From Streptomyces spororaveus (lineage in GTDB: Bacteria; Actinomycetota; Actinomycetes; Streptomycetales; Streptomycetaceae), in contig NZ_BNED01000005.1 in assembly GCF_016755875.1 (NCBI RefSeq), positions 5,470,001 to 5,534,000 of the forward strand: DNA of 64,000 nt. Direction: 5' to 3'. The position numbers and the translations under genes were made by a program. Each line of letters starts with the position of its first letter. Positions within the stretch are counted from its first letter, which is position 1. Under the pieces are notes generated by a model. That model did no database searches. It worked only from the letters and a program-made list of their open reading frames with translations, and was not told the DNA's origin. This document shows positions 1 to 8,088 of this stretch, piece after piece.

Positions 1-176
1 TAGTTGGGGCAGCGGATCTCGCCGGACTCGACCCGGCCGATGTAGCGCGCGTCGCAGGAAACCGTTTCTCCGATTTCCTTCGCGGCCCGGCGCACCAGGG
101 CCGCGAACTCGGCCGGGGAGTGCTGCCCGCGCAGCCGCCGGAACGTGGAGTTGGGTGAGTGGGGGGACGCCGCCAT
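1..176 (-). CDS. XRE-type regulator, N-terminal part only (runs off window)
   Basis: Partial gene: 58 codons from an ATG at 176, continuing past the left edge. The visible protein starts MAASPHSPNSTFRRLRGQHS, followed by a helical stretch with a helix-turn-helix flavour ending in an IGRVESGEIRCPN motif. This looks like the start of the long XRE/tetratricopeptide regulators common in Streptomyces. The strand is set by the good reading frame and by the divergent gene starting near 406. What lies beyond the helix-turn-helix cannot be seen, so the regulated process is unknown. Confidence 0.6.
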   Translation of the reverse strand, partial: MAASPHSPNSTFRRLRGQHSPAEFAALVRRAAKEIGETVSCDARYIGRVESGEIRCPN

Positions 177-232
177 GGACGTGACCTCTCTGGCAGGAAC
201 GCAGTGCCGGTGCTGTGACTGGGGGTCCGGCG

Positions 233-269
233 CGCATGAACGTACCGCCAGCGAGGGGGTGTTCATGCG
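233..269. promoter_or_regulatory. Inverted repeat in the divergent promoter region
   Basis: Perfect 9-bp arms CGCATGAAC (233-241) and GTTCATGCG (261-269) are separated by 19 bases, lying between the divergent XRE gene (start 176) and the gene at 406. The spacing suits a dimeric regulator contacting two turns of DNA. The regulator is unknown; the adjacent XRE protein is the first candidate, by position only. Confidence 0.4.
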
Positions 270-405
270 ATGTTTGGCTACAAAACGGATATCTCACCCG
301 CGATCCGCCATGAACTGCCATCCTTTGCGGCGTCTTGGCACCGCACCCGTTGACGTTTCCGTGCGTTGAACCCATGCGGATACGGATCGAGGAGGGGTTC
401 CCTTG

Positions 406-825
406 GTGGAGGCCGGCATGGAGAGCACTGGAACGAACACCGCGTCCGAGCAGCCCGGCGCGGCCCCGGACCTGGACCTGGTGACCGTTCCCACCCGGCA
501 GGGGCTGGAGGCGGTGGACATCATCCGCCGTGCCGCCAGCAAGGCCGGTGGGGTCGGACCCGTCCTGCACGACGGATCCGGTGACACCCTCGGCTTCCTC
601 GTGCCGTCCGGCACCGCCGACGCGTGGGACCTGCCGGGCAGCGCGTGTACGCAGACCAACGGGCGCGGCATGCGCTTCGGCGACGCCGCCGCCTCCCCCA
701 CCGCGGGCGCCACCGGCTGGCTGCTCCCGCCGGAGGCCGTCGGGCCGGTCACCGACCCGGACGTGCTGCGCGCGGCGCTCGGCGAGGCGGCCCGGCTGAT
801 CGAGGCCGCGGACAACTGCCGCTGA
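406..825 (+). CDS. Conserved actinobacterial protein of unknown function
   Basis: About 139 residues, no signal peptide or membrane segment. The first 20 residues look disordered; the rest is a mixed fold with a Gly/Thr-rich middle (residues about 75-110) and a C-terminal helix ending EAADNCR. The GTG at 406 is chosen because GGAGGGG at 391-397 sits 8 bases upstream; a TTG at 403 is possible, and an ATG at 418 is too far from that site. Its divergent pairing with an XRE regulator resembles the common Streptomyces pattern of a helix-turn-helix protein beside a small partner, but I do not recognise the family. Confidence 0.7.
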   Translation: MEAGMESTGTNTASEQPGAAPDLDLVTVPTRQGLEAVDIIRRAASKAGGVGPVLHDGSGDTLGFLVPSGTADAWDLPGSACTQTNGRGMRFGDAAASPTAGATGWLLPPEAVGPVTDPDVLRAALGEAARLIEAADNCR

Positions 826-867
826 CCGGTCCTGGGGCTGCCGGCCGCCACCGCCCCGCACAATGGG

Positions 868-1749
868 GTGGTGGCAGGCAAGGACAGGAACAAGGGCAAG
901 CAGCGCGGCCGCGGCGGCGCCGAGGCGGTCGTCGGGCAGGTGGACGGCGGCCGGGCGGAGCTGGAGCCGGACCGGGAGCGGTCCGGGGCCTGGACCCTGC
1001 TGATCGACGGCGCCCCGCAGTCGCATGTGGACCTGGACGATCCCGGGTACCTGGACTTCGCGTACCAGCGGCGGATCGGCCACCTGATCGACCTCGTCGC
1101 GCCCGCCCGGCAGCCCCTGAACGTGGTGCACCTGGGCGGCGGCGCCTTCACCCTCGCCCGCTACACCGCCGCGTCCCGCCCCCGCTCCACCCAGCAGGTC
1201 GTGGAGATCGACGCCGCCCTGGTGGCCTTCGTACGGGAACACCTGCCGCTGGACCCGCAGGCGCGGGTCCGGGTGCGGGCCGTGGACGCGCGGGCGGGCC
1301 TGGCGAAGGTCCCGGACGGCTGGGCGGACCTGGTGATCGCGGACGTGTTCAGCGGCGCGCGCACCCCGGCGCACCTGACGAGCACCGAGTTCCTGGACGA
1401 CGTACGCCGTGCCCTGGCGCCCACCGGGTGGTACGTGGCCAATCTGGCGGACGGTCCGCCGCTGACCCATCTGCGGAGCCAGATCGCGACGGCCGCGTCC
1501 CGGTTCACGGAGCTGGCGCTGGCCGCGGATCCGGTGGTGTGGCGGGGGAAACGGTTCGGCAACGCCGTCCTGGTGGCGGCCGACCGTGAGCTGCCCGTAG
1601 CGGAGTTCACCCGCCGGGTCGCGAGCGACCCGCACCCGGGCCGGGTCGAGCACGGCCGGGCCCTGGCCGACTTCGCGGGCGGCGCGACCCCGGTCGTGGA
1701 CGCCTCCGCGGTGGCCTCGCCGCAGCCGCCGCCCTCGGTCTTCCGCTAG
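868..1749 (+). CDS. Spermidine synthase-like methyltransferase-fold protein
   Basis: 293 residues. After a basic, low-complexity N-terminus (residues 1-30) comes a Rossmann-type core with the glycine motif VVHLGGGAFTLARY, an acidic residue after the next strand (VVEIDAALV) and a later LVIADVF strand, as in SpeE-like aminopropyltransferases and class I methyltransferases. It lacks the membrane segments of the longer fused forms. The substrate cannot be told; annotation as polyamine synthase would be by fold only. Two tandem GTG codons (868, 871) could start it and there is no strong Shine-Dalgarno. It converges on the gene ending at 1766, 16 bases away. Confidence 0.7.
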   Translation: MVAGKDRNKGKQRGRGGAEAVVGQVDGGRAELEPDRERSGAWTLLIDGAPQSHVDLDDPGYLDFAYQRRIGHLIDLVAPARQPLNVVHLGGGAFTLARYTAASRPRSTQQVVEIDAALVAFVREHLPLDPQARVRVRAVDARAGLAKVPDGWADLVIADVFSGARTPAHLTSTEFLDDVRRALAPTGWYVANLADGPPLTHLRSQIATAASRFTELALAADPVVWRGKRFGNAVLVAADRELPVAEFTRRVASDPHPGRVEHGRALADFAGGATPVVDASAVASPQPPPSVFR

Positions 1750-1765
1750 ACGGTCGTCCGCCGCC

Positions 1766-2305
1766 TCAGGGGTCGACGATCTCGACGAGCGGCGGGTGGT
1801 CGTGCCAGGTGCAGAAGACCGAGACCTCGCGGCCGTCCTTGGTGAAGGTGACCCGGATCCAGAAGTCCGTCTTCCACACCTGCATCCGCCAATCGGTCGC
1901 CGGCGTCGCCGAGACCAGCTCGGCCGAAGAGGCGCCCAGGGAGAAGACGACCCGGCCGCCGGACACGGGATAGGCCTGCACCTTCCCCGCGTCCTGGACT
2001 TCCGTCCGCTGGTTCGGGCCGGGGGTGGCCAACGGCTTCGGGGACTTCTCCGGGGAGGCCCCGGCGGACGGCGACGCGTCCGGGGCGGGCGAACCGGAAG
2101 GCGACGGGGACACGGATGCCGAGGGGGAGGGGGACGGCTGCGCGCTGTGCGTCGACGAGGACAGCGGCTGGCCGGCCAGGGGTACCGCGAGCGGTGGATC
2201 GTAGGCCGTTCCCGACATGACGGTGTGCACGCCCCACCACGACAGCGTCACCGCCGCGCCGGTCGCCAGCATCCAGGCCATCGCATGAAGAAGTCCTCGT
2301 CGCAT
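1766..2305 (-). CDS. Membrane-anchored protein with Ser/Pro-rich linker
   Basis: 179 residues from the ATG at 2305. A short basic start is followed by one hydrophobic segment (about residues 7-29) containing a WW pair, then a long Ser/Pro/Ala-rich linker (about 50-100), and a C-terminal domain with paired tryptophans (about 140-175, including FCTWHDHPPLV). Topology is probably a single anchor with an extracytoplasmic C-terminal domain. It is divergent from the response regulator gene at 2385, with 79 bases between starts, so it is a candidate target or accessory sensor of that system. No family recognised. Confidence 0.65.
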   Translation of the reverse strand: MRRGLLHAMAWMLATGAAVTLSWWGVHTVMSGTAYDPPLAVPLAGQPLSSSTHSAQPSPSPSASVSPSPSGSPAPDASPSAGASPEKSPKPLATPGPNQRTEVQDAGKVQAYPVSGGRVVFSLGASSAELVSATPATDWRMQVWKTDFWIRVTFTKDGREVSVFCTWHDHPPLVEIVDP

Positions 2306-2384
2306 CAGGGCACATACTGCACCACCCGCCACAAGAGTGGCCCGACACCCCGCCGGGTCGTCCGGATGGACTACCGTGCGGGCC

Positions 2385-3074
2385 ATGGCAAGTGTGCTCG
2401 TGGTCGAGGACGACCAGTTCGTACGTTCCGCCCTCATCCGGCACCTGACCGAGGCCTCGCACACCGTGCGGAGCGTCGGCACGGCCCTGGAGGCCCTGCG
2501 CGAAGTCGCGCACCACCGCTTCGACGTGGTCATCCTCGACCTCGGACTGCCCGACCTGGACGGGTCCGAGGCGCTCAAGATGCTGCGCGGCATCACCGAC
2601 GTACCCGTGATCATCGCCACCGCGCGCGACGACGAGGCGGAGATCGTCCGGCTGCTCAACGACGGCGCCGACGACTACCTGACCAAACCTTTCTCCGTGG
2701 AGCACCTCTCCGCCCGGATGGCAGCCGTCCTGCGCCGCGCCCGGGCCGCCGCCGGGGCCGAACCGCCCTCGCGCGTCCTGCGCGTCGGCGGGCTCGCGAT
2801 CGACCCGCTGCGCCGCCAGGCCGAGCTGGACGGGGCCGTACTGGACCTCACCCGGCGGGAGTTCGACCTGCTGGCCTTCCTCGCCGGGCGGCCCGGAGTG
2901 GTCGTGGCCCGGCGCGAACTGCTCGCCGAGGTCTGGCAGCAGTCGTACGGGGACGACCAGACCATCGACGTCCACCTCTCCTGGCTGCGCCGCAAACTCG
3001 GCGAGACCGCCGCCCGGCCGCGCTACCTGCACACGCTCCGCGGGGTCGGGGTCAAGCTGGAGCCGCCCCGGTGA
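2385..3074 (+). CDS. OmpR/PhoB-family response regulator
   Basis: 229 residues. The receiver domain shows the acidic pair near the N-terminus (VVEDDQF), the phospho-acceptor Asp52 in FDVVILDLGLPD, and the TATARDDE and YLTKPF (conserved Lys) motifs. The C-terminal winged helix of OmpR type carries DLTRREFDLLAFL and VDVHLSWLRRKL. It acts as a transcription factor controlled by phosphorylation from the kinase encoded 8 bases downstream. The ATG at 2385 is chosen over in-frame upstream codons because it starts exactly at the receiver domain. Confidence 0.93.
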   Translation: MASVLVVEDDQFVRSALIRHLTEASHTVRSVGTALEALREVAHHRFDVVILDLGLPDLDGSEALKMLRGITDVPVIIATARDDEAEIVRLLNDGADDYLTKPFSVEHLSARMAAVLRRARAAAGAEPPSRVLRVGGLAIDPLRRQAELDGAVLDLTRREFDLLAFLAGRPGVVVARRELLAEVWQQSYGDDQTIDVHLSWLRRKLGETAARPRYLHTLRGVGVKLEPPR

Positions 3075-3081
3075 GCGCGCG

Positions 3082-4488
3082 ATGAGATGGGCGCTCGTCA
3101 AGGTGTGCCTCGCGGTCACGGCCATGGTGGTCGTGGCCTTCGCCGTACCGCTCGGCCTCGTCGTCCAGGAGATGGCCAGCGACCGGGCCTTCTCCAACGC
3201 CGAGCGGCAGGCCGCCAGCATCGGACCGACCCTGTCCATCACCACCGACCCCGTGCAGCTGCGCAAGGCGGTCGAGTCCACCCAGATGGGCGCCGCCCGG
3301 CGGATGGCCGTCCACGTGCCCGCGATCGGTGACAGCCCGCCGGTGGACATCGGCCGGGGCCGCGCCGGGGAGCGCGCCGTCGCCGAGACCCGGCGGATGG
3401 GGCGTGCCACGACGGCCAAGGTGTCCGGCGGCGGCTCGGCGCTGCTCCAGCCGACCGCGCTCGGGTCCGGGGACATCGCGGTGGTGGAGATCTTCGTACC
3501 GGAGAGCGAGGTCAGCAACGGCGTCGCCACGGCGTGGCTGGTGCTCGCGGGCGTCGGGCTGGCCCTGATCGTCGGCTCGGTCGGGGTCGCCGACCGGCTC
3601 GGTGCCAGGCTGGTCCGGCCGGCCGAACGGCTCGCGGACGCGGCGCACCAGCTCGGCGAGGGCCGGCTCGGCGCCCGCGTGCCCGAGGACGGGCCGAAGG
3701 AACTGCGCTCGGCGGCGGCCGCGTTCAACGCGATGGCGGACCAGGTCGTCGAACTCCTCGCCAACGAGCGGGAGCTGGCCGCCGACCTCTCGCACCGGCT
3801 GCGGACGCCGCTGACGGTACTGCGGCTCAACACGGCCTCGCTCGGCGACGGCCCGGCCGCCGAACAGACCCGGGCCGCCGTGGAACAGCTGGAGCGCGAG
3901 GTCGACACGATCATCCGTACCGCCCGGGAGCAGCGTCCGGCCACCGGCCCGGGGGCCGGGGCGGGTGCGGGCTGCGACGCCTCCGAGGTGATCCGCGACC
4001 GGATGGGCTTCTGGTCGGCGCTCGCGGAGGACGAGGGCCGCGAGGTGCGGCTCGCGGGTGTGGACCGTACGGTACGGATCCCCGTGGCGCGGCCCGAACT
4101 CGCCGCCGCCCTCGACGCCATGCTCGGCAACGTCTTCCGGCACACCCCCGAGGGCACCCCCTTCTCGGTGGACGTCCACGACGCGGGCGACGCCGTCATC
4201 GTGCTCGTCTCGGACGCGGGGCCCGGCATCGACGACCCGGACGCGGCCCTGCGCCGCGGCAACGACGGCGGCCGTGACGGGTCGACCGGCCTCGGCCTGG
4301 ACATCGTGCGGCGGGTCGCCGAGTCGACCGGCGGCGACGTACGGCTGGGGCGCTCGGTCCTCGGCGGGACCGAGGTCCGGGTGTGGATCGGCCTGGACGG
4401 CCGGACCCTCGGCGGCCCCGGCGCCGGGCGCGCCGGGCGCGGCCGACGCGGCAACCGACGTAACCGGGGGCGCGCCTCGCAGGAGTGA
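3082..4488 (+). CDS. Sensor histidine kinase, partner of the upstream regulator
   Basis: 468 residues. A first membrane segment (about 7-29), an extracytoplasmic sensor region of roughly 120 residues, and a second segment (about 148-170) lead into a HAMP domain, the HisKA phospho-acceptor His238 (DLSHRLRTPL) and an HATPase domain with an N-box-like NVFRHTPEG, the G1 motif DAGPGID and a GLGLDIV G2 motif. The C-terminus is a Gly/Arg-rich basic tail. Gene order and the 7-base gap mark it as the cognate kinase. The sensed signal is not evident. Confidence 0.93.
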   Translation: MRWALVKVCLAVTAMVVVAFAVPLGLVVQEMASDRAFSNAERQAASIGPTLSITTDPVQLRKAVESTQMGAARRMAVHVPAIGDSPPVDIGRGRAGERAVAETRRMGRATTAKVSGGGSALLQPTALGSGDIAVVEIFVPESEVSNGVATAWLVLAGVGLALIVGSVGVADRLGARLVRPAERLADAAHQLGEGRLGARVPEDGPKELRSAAAAFNAMADQVVELLANERELAADLSHRLRTPLTVLRLNTASLGDGPAAEQTRAAVEQLEREVDTIIRTAREQRPATGPGAGAGAGCDASEVIRDRMGFWSALAEDEGREVRLAGVDRTVRIPVARPELAAALDAMLGNVFRHTPEGTPFSVDVHDAGDAVIVLVSDAGPGIDDPDAALRRGNDGGRDGSTGLGLDIVRRVAESTGGDVRLGRSVLGGTEVRVWIGLDGRTLGGPGAGRAGRGRRGNRRNRGRASQE

Positions 4489-4515
4489 TGTCGCCGTCTC
4501 GGTACGGTCCGCGGC

Positions 4516-4680
4516 ATGGACACCCTGATCTTCGGCGGGCTCCTCGCCACGCTGATCGCCCTGTACCGGGGCGCGTCCCGCACGGTCGTGCTCGGCGCGT
4601 GGTGGGCGGTGCTGGTCGCCGTCACCCTGCTGACCGCGCACCACCTCACCAGCGGCCTCGCCCTGAATCTGAGCTACTGA
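4516..4680 (+). CDS. DUF5993-like small membrane protein
   Basis: 54 residues with two hydrophobic segments (about 3-18 and 24-42) around a short polar RGASR turn, ending in SGLALNLSY. Length and pattern match the DUF5993 family as I remember it, which is typically encoded immediately before a DsbB-like protein, as here (2 bases between stop and the next start). Function unknown; it may be a subunit or stabiliser of the DsbB-like enzyme. It starts 27 bases after the histidine kinase gene. Confidence 0.7.
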   Translation: MDTLIFGGLLATLIALYRGASRTVVLGAWWAVLVAVTLLTAHHLTSGLALNLSY

Positions 4681-4682
4681 CC

Positions 4683-5336
4683 GTGGCCGCGACGATGCAC
4701 ACCCTCGTGCCGGACGCCCCGCCGGAGAGCGGCCTGCTGGGCCGGGTCCAGTACTGGTTCGCCTGCTTCTTCGCCCTCGGCTGGACGGGAGTCGTCTGCG
4801 CCGGGCTCTACCACCAGCTCGGACCGGGGGAGCACCCGTGCCCGCTGTGCGTCGCGCAGCGGATGTTCATGCTGCTGGCGGCCCTGGGCGCGGCGTACAT
4901 CATCCGCTCGGCGCTGATCAGCGGCACCGTGACGCCCCGGGTCTACATGACGGGCTGGGGCCTGTCCCTGGTCGCGGCGATCGGGGGCTCCTTCACGTCC
5001 TGGCGGCAGACCATGCTGCAGGTCATGCCGGGCGACAAGGGGTACGGGAGCGAGGTGCTCGGACTGCACCTGTACCACTGGGCGTGGATCCTCTTCCAGC
5101 TCTCGGTGGTCGCGATCGGCGTCGCCCTGGCCTTCGCCCACGCGACGGCCGACCGTGCCGTCCCGGCGGTCCGCCCGGGGGCGCTGCGCACGGCGGGCAT
5201 GTGCGCGCTGTGGTTCCTGGGGGCGGTCATCGCCGTGAGCATGCTCGCGGTCTTCCTGGAGGAGGGCTTCCACTGGTTCCTTCCGGAGCATCCGAAGCAG
5301 TACCGGTTCTTCTACGATGTCGGGATCATGGGCTGA
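4683..5336 (+). CDS. DsbB-like disulfide bond formation protein
   Basis: 217 residues from the GTG at 4683 (ATG at 4695 also possible). Several hydrophobic segments are visible, with a CPLC redox motif (Cys53 and Cys56 by this start) in the loop after the first segment, as in DsbB, which passes electrons from a thiol oxidase partner to quinone. A second cysteine pair like that of classical DsbB is not obvious; one more Cys lies in a late membrane segment. The start directly follows the DUF5993 stop, suggesting translational coupling. No thioredoxin-like partner is encoded nearby. Confidence 0.85.
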   Translation: MAATMHTLVPDAPPESGLLGRVQYWFACFFALGWTGVVCAGLYHQLGPGEHPCPLCVAQRMFMLLAALGAAYIIRSALISGTVTPRVYMTGWGLSLVAAIGGSFTSWRQTMLQVMPGDKGYGSEVLGLHLYHWAWILFQLSVVAIGVALAFAHATADRAVPAVRPGALRTAGMCALWFLGAVIAVSMLAVFLEEGFHWFLPEHPKQYRFFYDVGIMG

Positions 5337-5382
5337 CCCGGCCCGGGCGGCCCGGCCTCCGTTCTACGAATGGATCTCCGCA

Positions 5383-6045
5383 ATGCGCTACGCAGTCCTC
5401 GGCACCGGGATCGTCGGCCGTACCGTGGCCGCCCGGCTCGACGGCCTCGGCCACCAGGTCGTCATCGGTACCAGGGATCCGGAAGCCACCGTCGGCCGCG
5501 ACGAGTACGCGCAGTGGCACCAGGACCACCCCGGGATCGGGCTGGCCTCCTTCGCGCAGGCCGCGCGGGACGGCGAGATCCTGGTCAACGCGACCGGCGG
5601 GCAGGCCAGCATCGCCGCCCTGACGGAGGCGGACGCCGCCCACCTCGACGGCAAGGTCCTCGTCGACATCGCGAACCCGCTGGACTTCTCGGGGGGCTTC
5701 CCGCCGGTCCTGGACCCGGTCAACGACGACAGCCTGGCCGAGCTGATCCAGCGGACCTTCCCGCGGCTGCGGGTGGTCAAGACGCTGAACACGATGAACT
5801 GCCAGATCATGGTGGATCCGGCGCGGGTCCCCGGCGAGCACCACGTCTTCCTCTCGGGTGAGGACGCGGACGCCAAGAAGGCCGTGCGGGAACTGCTCCA
5901 CAGCTTCGGCTGGCCGGAGGCGAGCGTCCTCGACCTCGGGGGCATCGAGACGGCCCGGGGCACGGAGATGCTGCTGCCCGTGTGGCTCCGCCTGATGGGT
6001 GCGCTCGGCCACGCGGACTTCAACTTCCACATCCAGGGCGCCTGA
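5383..6045 (+). CDS. NADP/F420-type oxidoreductase (Rossmann fold)
   Basis: 220 residues starting MRYAVLGTGIVGRTVAARL, a classic N-terminal dinucleotide-binding motif. It contains VVIGTRDPE, DIANPLDF and VKTLNTMN, as in NADPH:F420 oxidoreductase-like and YukE-type reductases. Probably cytoplasmic, reducing or oxidising a cofactor or small substrate. The ATG at 5383 is the first residue of the fold. It follows the DsbB-like gene by 46 bases and may be co-transcribed. Confidence 0.85.
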   Translation: MRYAVLGTGIVGRTVAARLDGLGHQVVIGTRDPEATVGRDEYAQWHQDHPGIGLASFAQAARDGEILVNATGGQASIAALTEADAAHLDGKVLVDIANPLDFSGGFPPVLDPVNDDSLAELIQRTFPRLRVVKTLNTMNCQIMVDPARVPGEHHVFLSGEDADAKKAVRELLHSFGWPEASVLDLGGIETARGTEMLLPVWLRLMGALGHADFNFHIQGA

Positions 6046-6161
6046 CGGGCCGGATTCCCGACGGCCCGGAGCTCCGGGGCCGGACCCTCCCCGGACGGGG
6101 GCGCACATGTTGCCGCGCCCCCGACCCCGGCCCAGGGTGGGCCTGACGGAAGGAGCCACGC

Positions 6162-6455
6162 ATGAGAGTCATGCTCAGGGCGCACATGGACACGGCCGCC
6201 ACCAACGAGGGCATCAAGACCGGCGCGCTGCCCCAGGCGATCAAGACCCTGATGGACAAGGTGAAGCCGGAGGCCGCCTACTTCGGCCTGCACGAGGGCG
6301 TGCGCTCCTGCTGGATCGTCTTCGACCTGCAGGACAGCGCGCAGATGCCGCCGCTGATGGAGGACCTGTTCCTGCAGTTCAACGCCGAGATCGACGTCGC
6401 TCCGGTGATGAACGCCGAGGACCTGGCGAGGGGCCTGGCGGCGATGGGGAGGTAG
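6162..6455 (+). CDS. Small conserved hypothetical protein
   Basis: 97 residues beginning MRVMLRAHMDTAATNEG, preceded by a good GGAAGGAG site. The pattern (N-terminal strand, helix with KTGALPQAIK, strand YFGLHEG, strand CWIVFDLQD, two helices) suggests a compact ferredoxin-like alpha/beta fold. No catalytic motif is obvious. I recall similar proteins as widespread in Streptomyces but without a known role. Confidence 0.75.
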   Translation: MRVMLRAHMDTAATNEGIKTGALPQAIKTLMDKVKPEAAYFGLHEGVRSCWIVFDLQDSAQMPPLMEDLFLQFNAEIDVAPVMNAEDLARGLAAMGR

Positions 6456-6497
6456 GGGCCGTCCGGCCGTGATCCGCCGGCCACTCCCCGGGCCGCC

Positions 6498-7406
6498 TCA
6501 CTGGATGCTGAAGCCGTGCGGGTGGGAGGGGTCCCGGGGGCAGGCGAAGACGTTGAGTCTGCCGTGGTTGCCGACGACGACCCCGGTCGGGTTCCGCGGC
6601 CCGTCCTCGAGCGGGATCCAGCTGCGGGTGTCCGCGTGCCATTCGTTCGTCGCGACGGTCAGCAGCAGTTCCGTCGGGCATCCGCAGGCGTCGCAGTCCA
6701 TGGTCCCGGGCCCGGTGAGGTTCCAGGCCGGGTGTCCGCCGGCCTTCCAGCCCGGGGCGACGGACAGGTCGCTCTGGTAGGTCGGCAGCCAGGCTCCGTC
6801 CCCGTCCCCGTCCTCGTCCGCGGCCTCCTCCTGGGCCTCCTCCTGGGCCTCCTCCCACTCCTCGACCGCCGCCCCCAGCTCCCCGTCGAGCAGCTCGATG
6901 TACGGGTACTCGGTGACCCGCTCCGGGTGCAGCAGGCACGGCTCGGGCAGGTACCCGTCGAAGCCGACGGCTCCGGGTGCCGGCCGCTCCGCCGTCGGTT
7001 CGCGGACCTCCGCCGCCCGGCGCCAGCGCAGGTGCACGTACATGCCGTACCCGGTCGGCCCGTGGGCGTCGAAGGGGCACCAGAACACCTGGAGCAGATC
7101 GCAGCCGTCCGGACCGGCGGGCAGGTCCGGCACGTCCCGGGCGTGCAGTTGGGCCAGGGCGAGCAACGGCAGCGGTCCCGGCCCGGGGGCGCGCCGGTGC
7201 GGGGTCGTGCACACCGGCCACGGTTCGCCGACGGGCCACAGCAGAGGTCCGCCCACATGGCTGTCGTGCGGCCCGGGTGTGCCCGGGCGCGGGTGCAGCC
7301 GGGTCGCGGTGCGGCGGTGGGCGGCGAGGTCCGGGAAGAGGGACTCCACGTCCAGGGGGCGCGGGGGTGTGGTGCGGGTGCGGCCCGGTCCGTCAGCTGT
7401 GTGCAT
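6498..7406 (-). CDS. DUF1963-like protein with CxxC metal site
   Basis: 302 residues. The N-terminal half has a GGPLLWPVGEPWP motif and LALAQLHARDVPDL, reminiscent of DUF1963 (YwqG) proteins. A Glu/Asp-rich insert with near-perfect short repeats (EEWEEAQEEAQEEA) sits in the middle and looks disordered. Towards the C-terminus CDACGCP and a later Cys suggest a zinc-binding site. Function unknown; the acidic insert varies in length in principle because its DNA is built from short tandem repeats (about 6796-6859). Confidence 0.65.
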   Translation of the reverse strand: MHTADGPGRTRTTPPRPLDVESLFPDLAAHRRTATRLHPRPGTPGPHDSHVGGPLLWPVGEPWPVCTTPHRRAPGPGPLPLLALAQLHARDVPDLPAGPDGCDLLQVFWCPFDAHGPTGYGMYVHLRWRRAAEVREPTAERPAPGAVGFDGYLPEPCLLHPERVTEYPYIELLDGELGAAVEEWEEAQEEAQEEAADEDGDGDGAWLPTYQSDLSVAPGWKAGGHPAWNLTGPGTMDCDACGCPTELLLTVATNEWHADTRSWIPLEDGPRNPTGVVVGNHGRLNVFACPRDPSHPHGFSIQ

Positions 7407-7429
7407 CGTCGTCTCCGGTGGCGGGGCCC

Positions 7430-8008
7430 TCAGCCGAGGGAGTCGATCCAGCGTTCCAGGCGGCGGGCCTCGGTGGTCATGAGGCCGGGGTCGCGGAACG
7501 TGTTGGTGAGCAGTGAGATGCCCTGGTAGGAGGCGATCAGGGCGACGGCCAGCTCGCGGGCGTCGGCCCGGCCCATCGTGCGGAACTGCTGCTCGGCCCA
7601 GTCGAGCAGGGTCTGCATGACGGCGGCGACCGACCGGTCGAGTCCGTCGGCGCGCTTGTCGAGTTCCGAGGCGAGGGTGCCGGTGGGGCAGCCGAACCGG
7701 GCGGTGAGCTCGCGCTGTTCGACCCAGCCGGCCAGCAGGGCCTTCAACCGCTCCTCGGGGGTGGGGAGTTCGTCGAGTGCGGCGATCATCCCCCCGAGCG
7801 TCCGGGCGTGTGCGTCGATCGCGGCCTCGACGAGCTCGTCCTTGGTCTTGAAGTAGTAGTAGACGTTGCCCACCGGGACCTCGGCCGCCTGGGCGATGTC
7901 CGCGAGCGTGGTCTGGGCGACGCCCTGGGCGTGGAGAACCTCGGCCGCGGCGGCCGCCAGCCGCTCCCGCTTGCCGGACGCCCGCCGGCTCTTCTTTGAG
8001 TCAGTCAC
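7430..8008 (-). CDS. TetR-family repressor
   Basis: 192 residues. N-terminal helix-turn-helix with TTLADIAQAAEVPVGNVYYY, preceded by a basic tail; the C-terminal ligand domain is of the TetR_C type with conserved GCPTGTLASEL. The start is GTG at 8008 and lies within a near-perfect 22-bp palindrome, a strong sign of autorepression. It is divergent from the oxidoreductase gene at 8089, so the two most likely form a repressor/target pair responding to an electrophile or quinone-like ligand, by analogy with similar pairs. Confidence 0.9.
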   Translation of the reverse strand: MTDSKKSRRASGKRERLAAAAAEVLHAQGVAQTTLADIAQAAEVPVGNVYYYFKTKDELVEAAIDAHARTLGGMIAALDELPTPEERLKALLAGWVEQRELTARFGCPTGTLASELDKRADGLDRSVAAVMQTLLDWAEQQFRTMGRADARELAVALIASYQGISLLTNTFRDPGLMTTEARRLERWIDSLG

Positions 8009-8019
8009 CTGACTGACTC
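7998..8019. promoter_or_regulatory. Operator 1 of the TetR repressor
   Basis: A 22-bp palindrome: GAGTCAGTCA, a central CC, TGACTGACTC. Twenty of 22 positions are symmetric. It overlaps the GTG start codon of the TetR gene. It shares the half-site GAGTnAGTC with a second site at 8052-8073, centre-to-centre distance 54 bp. Confidence 0.75.
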
Positions 8020-8051
8020 TAGACGAGTGATCGGGAACGGGCTATGGTCCT

Positions 8052-8073
8052 GAGTAAGTCAGCCGACTAACTC
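8052..8073. promoter_or_regulatory. Operator 2 of the TetR repressor
   Basis: GAGTAAGTCA, GC, CGACTAACTC: the same half-sites (GAGTnAGTC/GACTnACTC) as at 7998-8019, in the promoter region just before the ribosome binding site (AAGGGGG, 8076-8082) of the divergent oxidoreductase gene. Placed to block its transcription. Confidence 0.75.
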
Positions 8074-8088
8074 ACAAGGGGGATCATC

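Noticed and set aside
145..369. 74-codon + strand frame overlapping the XRE gene start
   Set aside because: No ribosome site, no domain; overlaps the promoter region and the better-supported minus-strand gene.
1746..4649. Minus-strand open frame of about 967 codons across the two-component genes
   Set aside because: Low-complexity Arg/Ser/Pro content and no domain; the + strand response regulator and kinase are unambiguous. Only the part 1766-2305, in another frame, is real.
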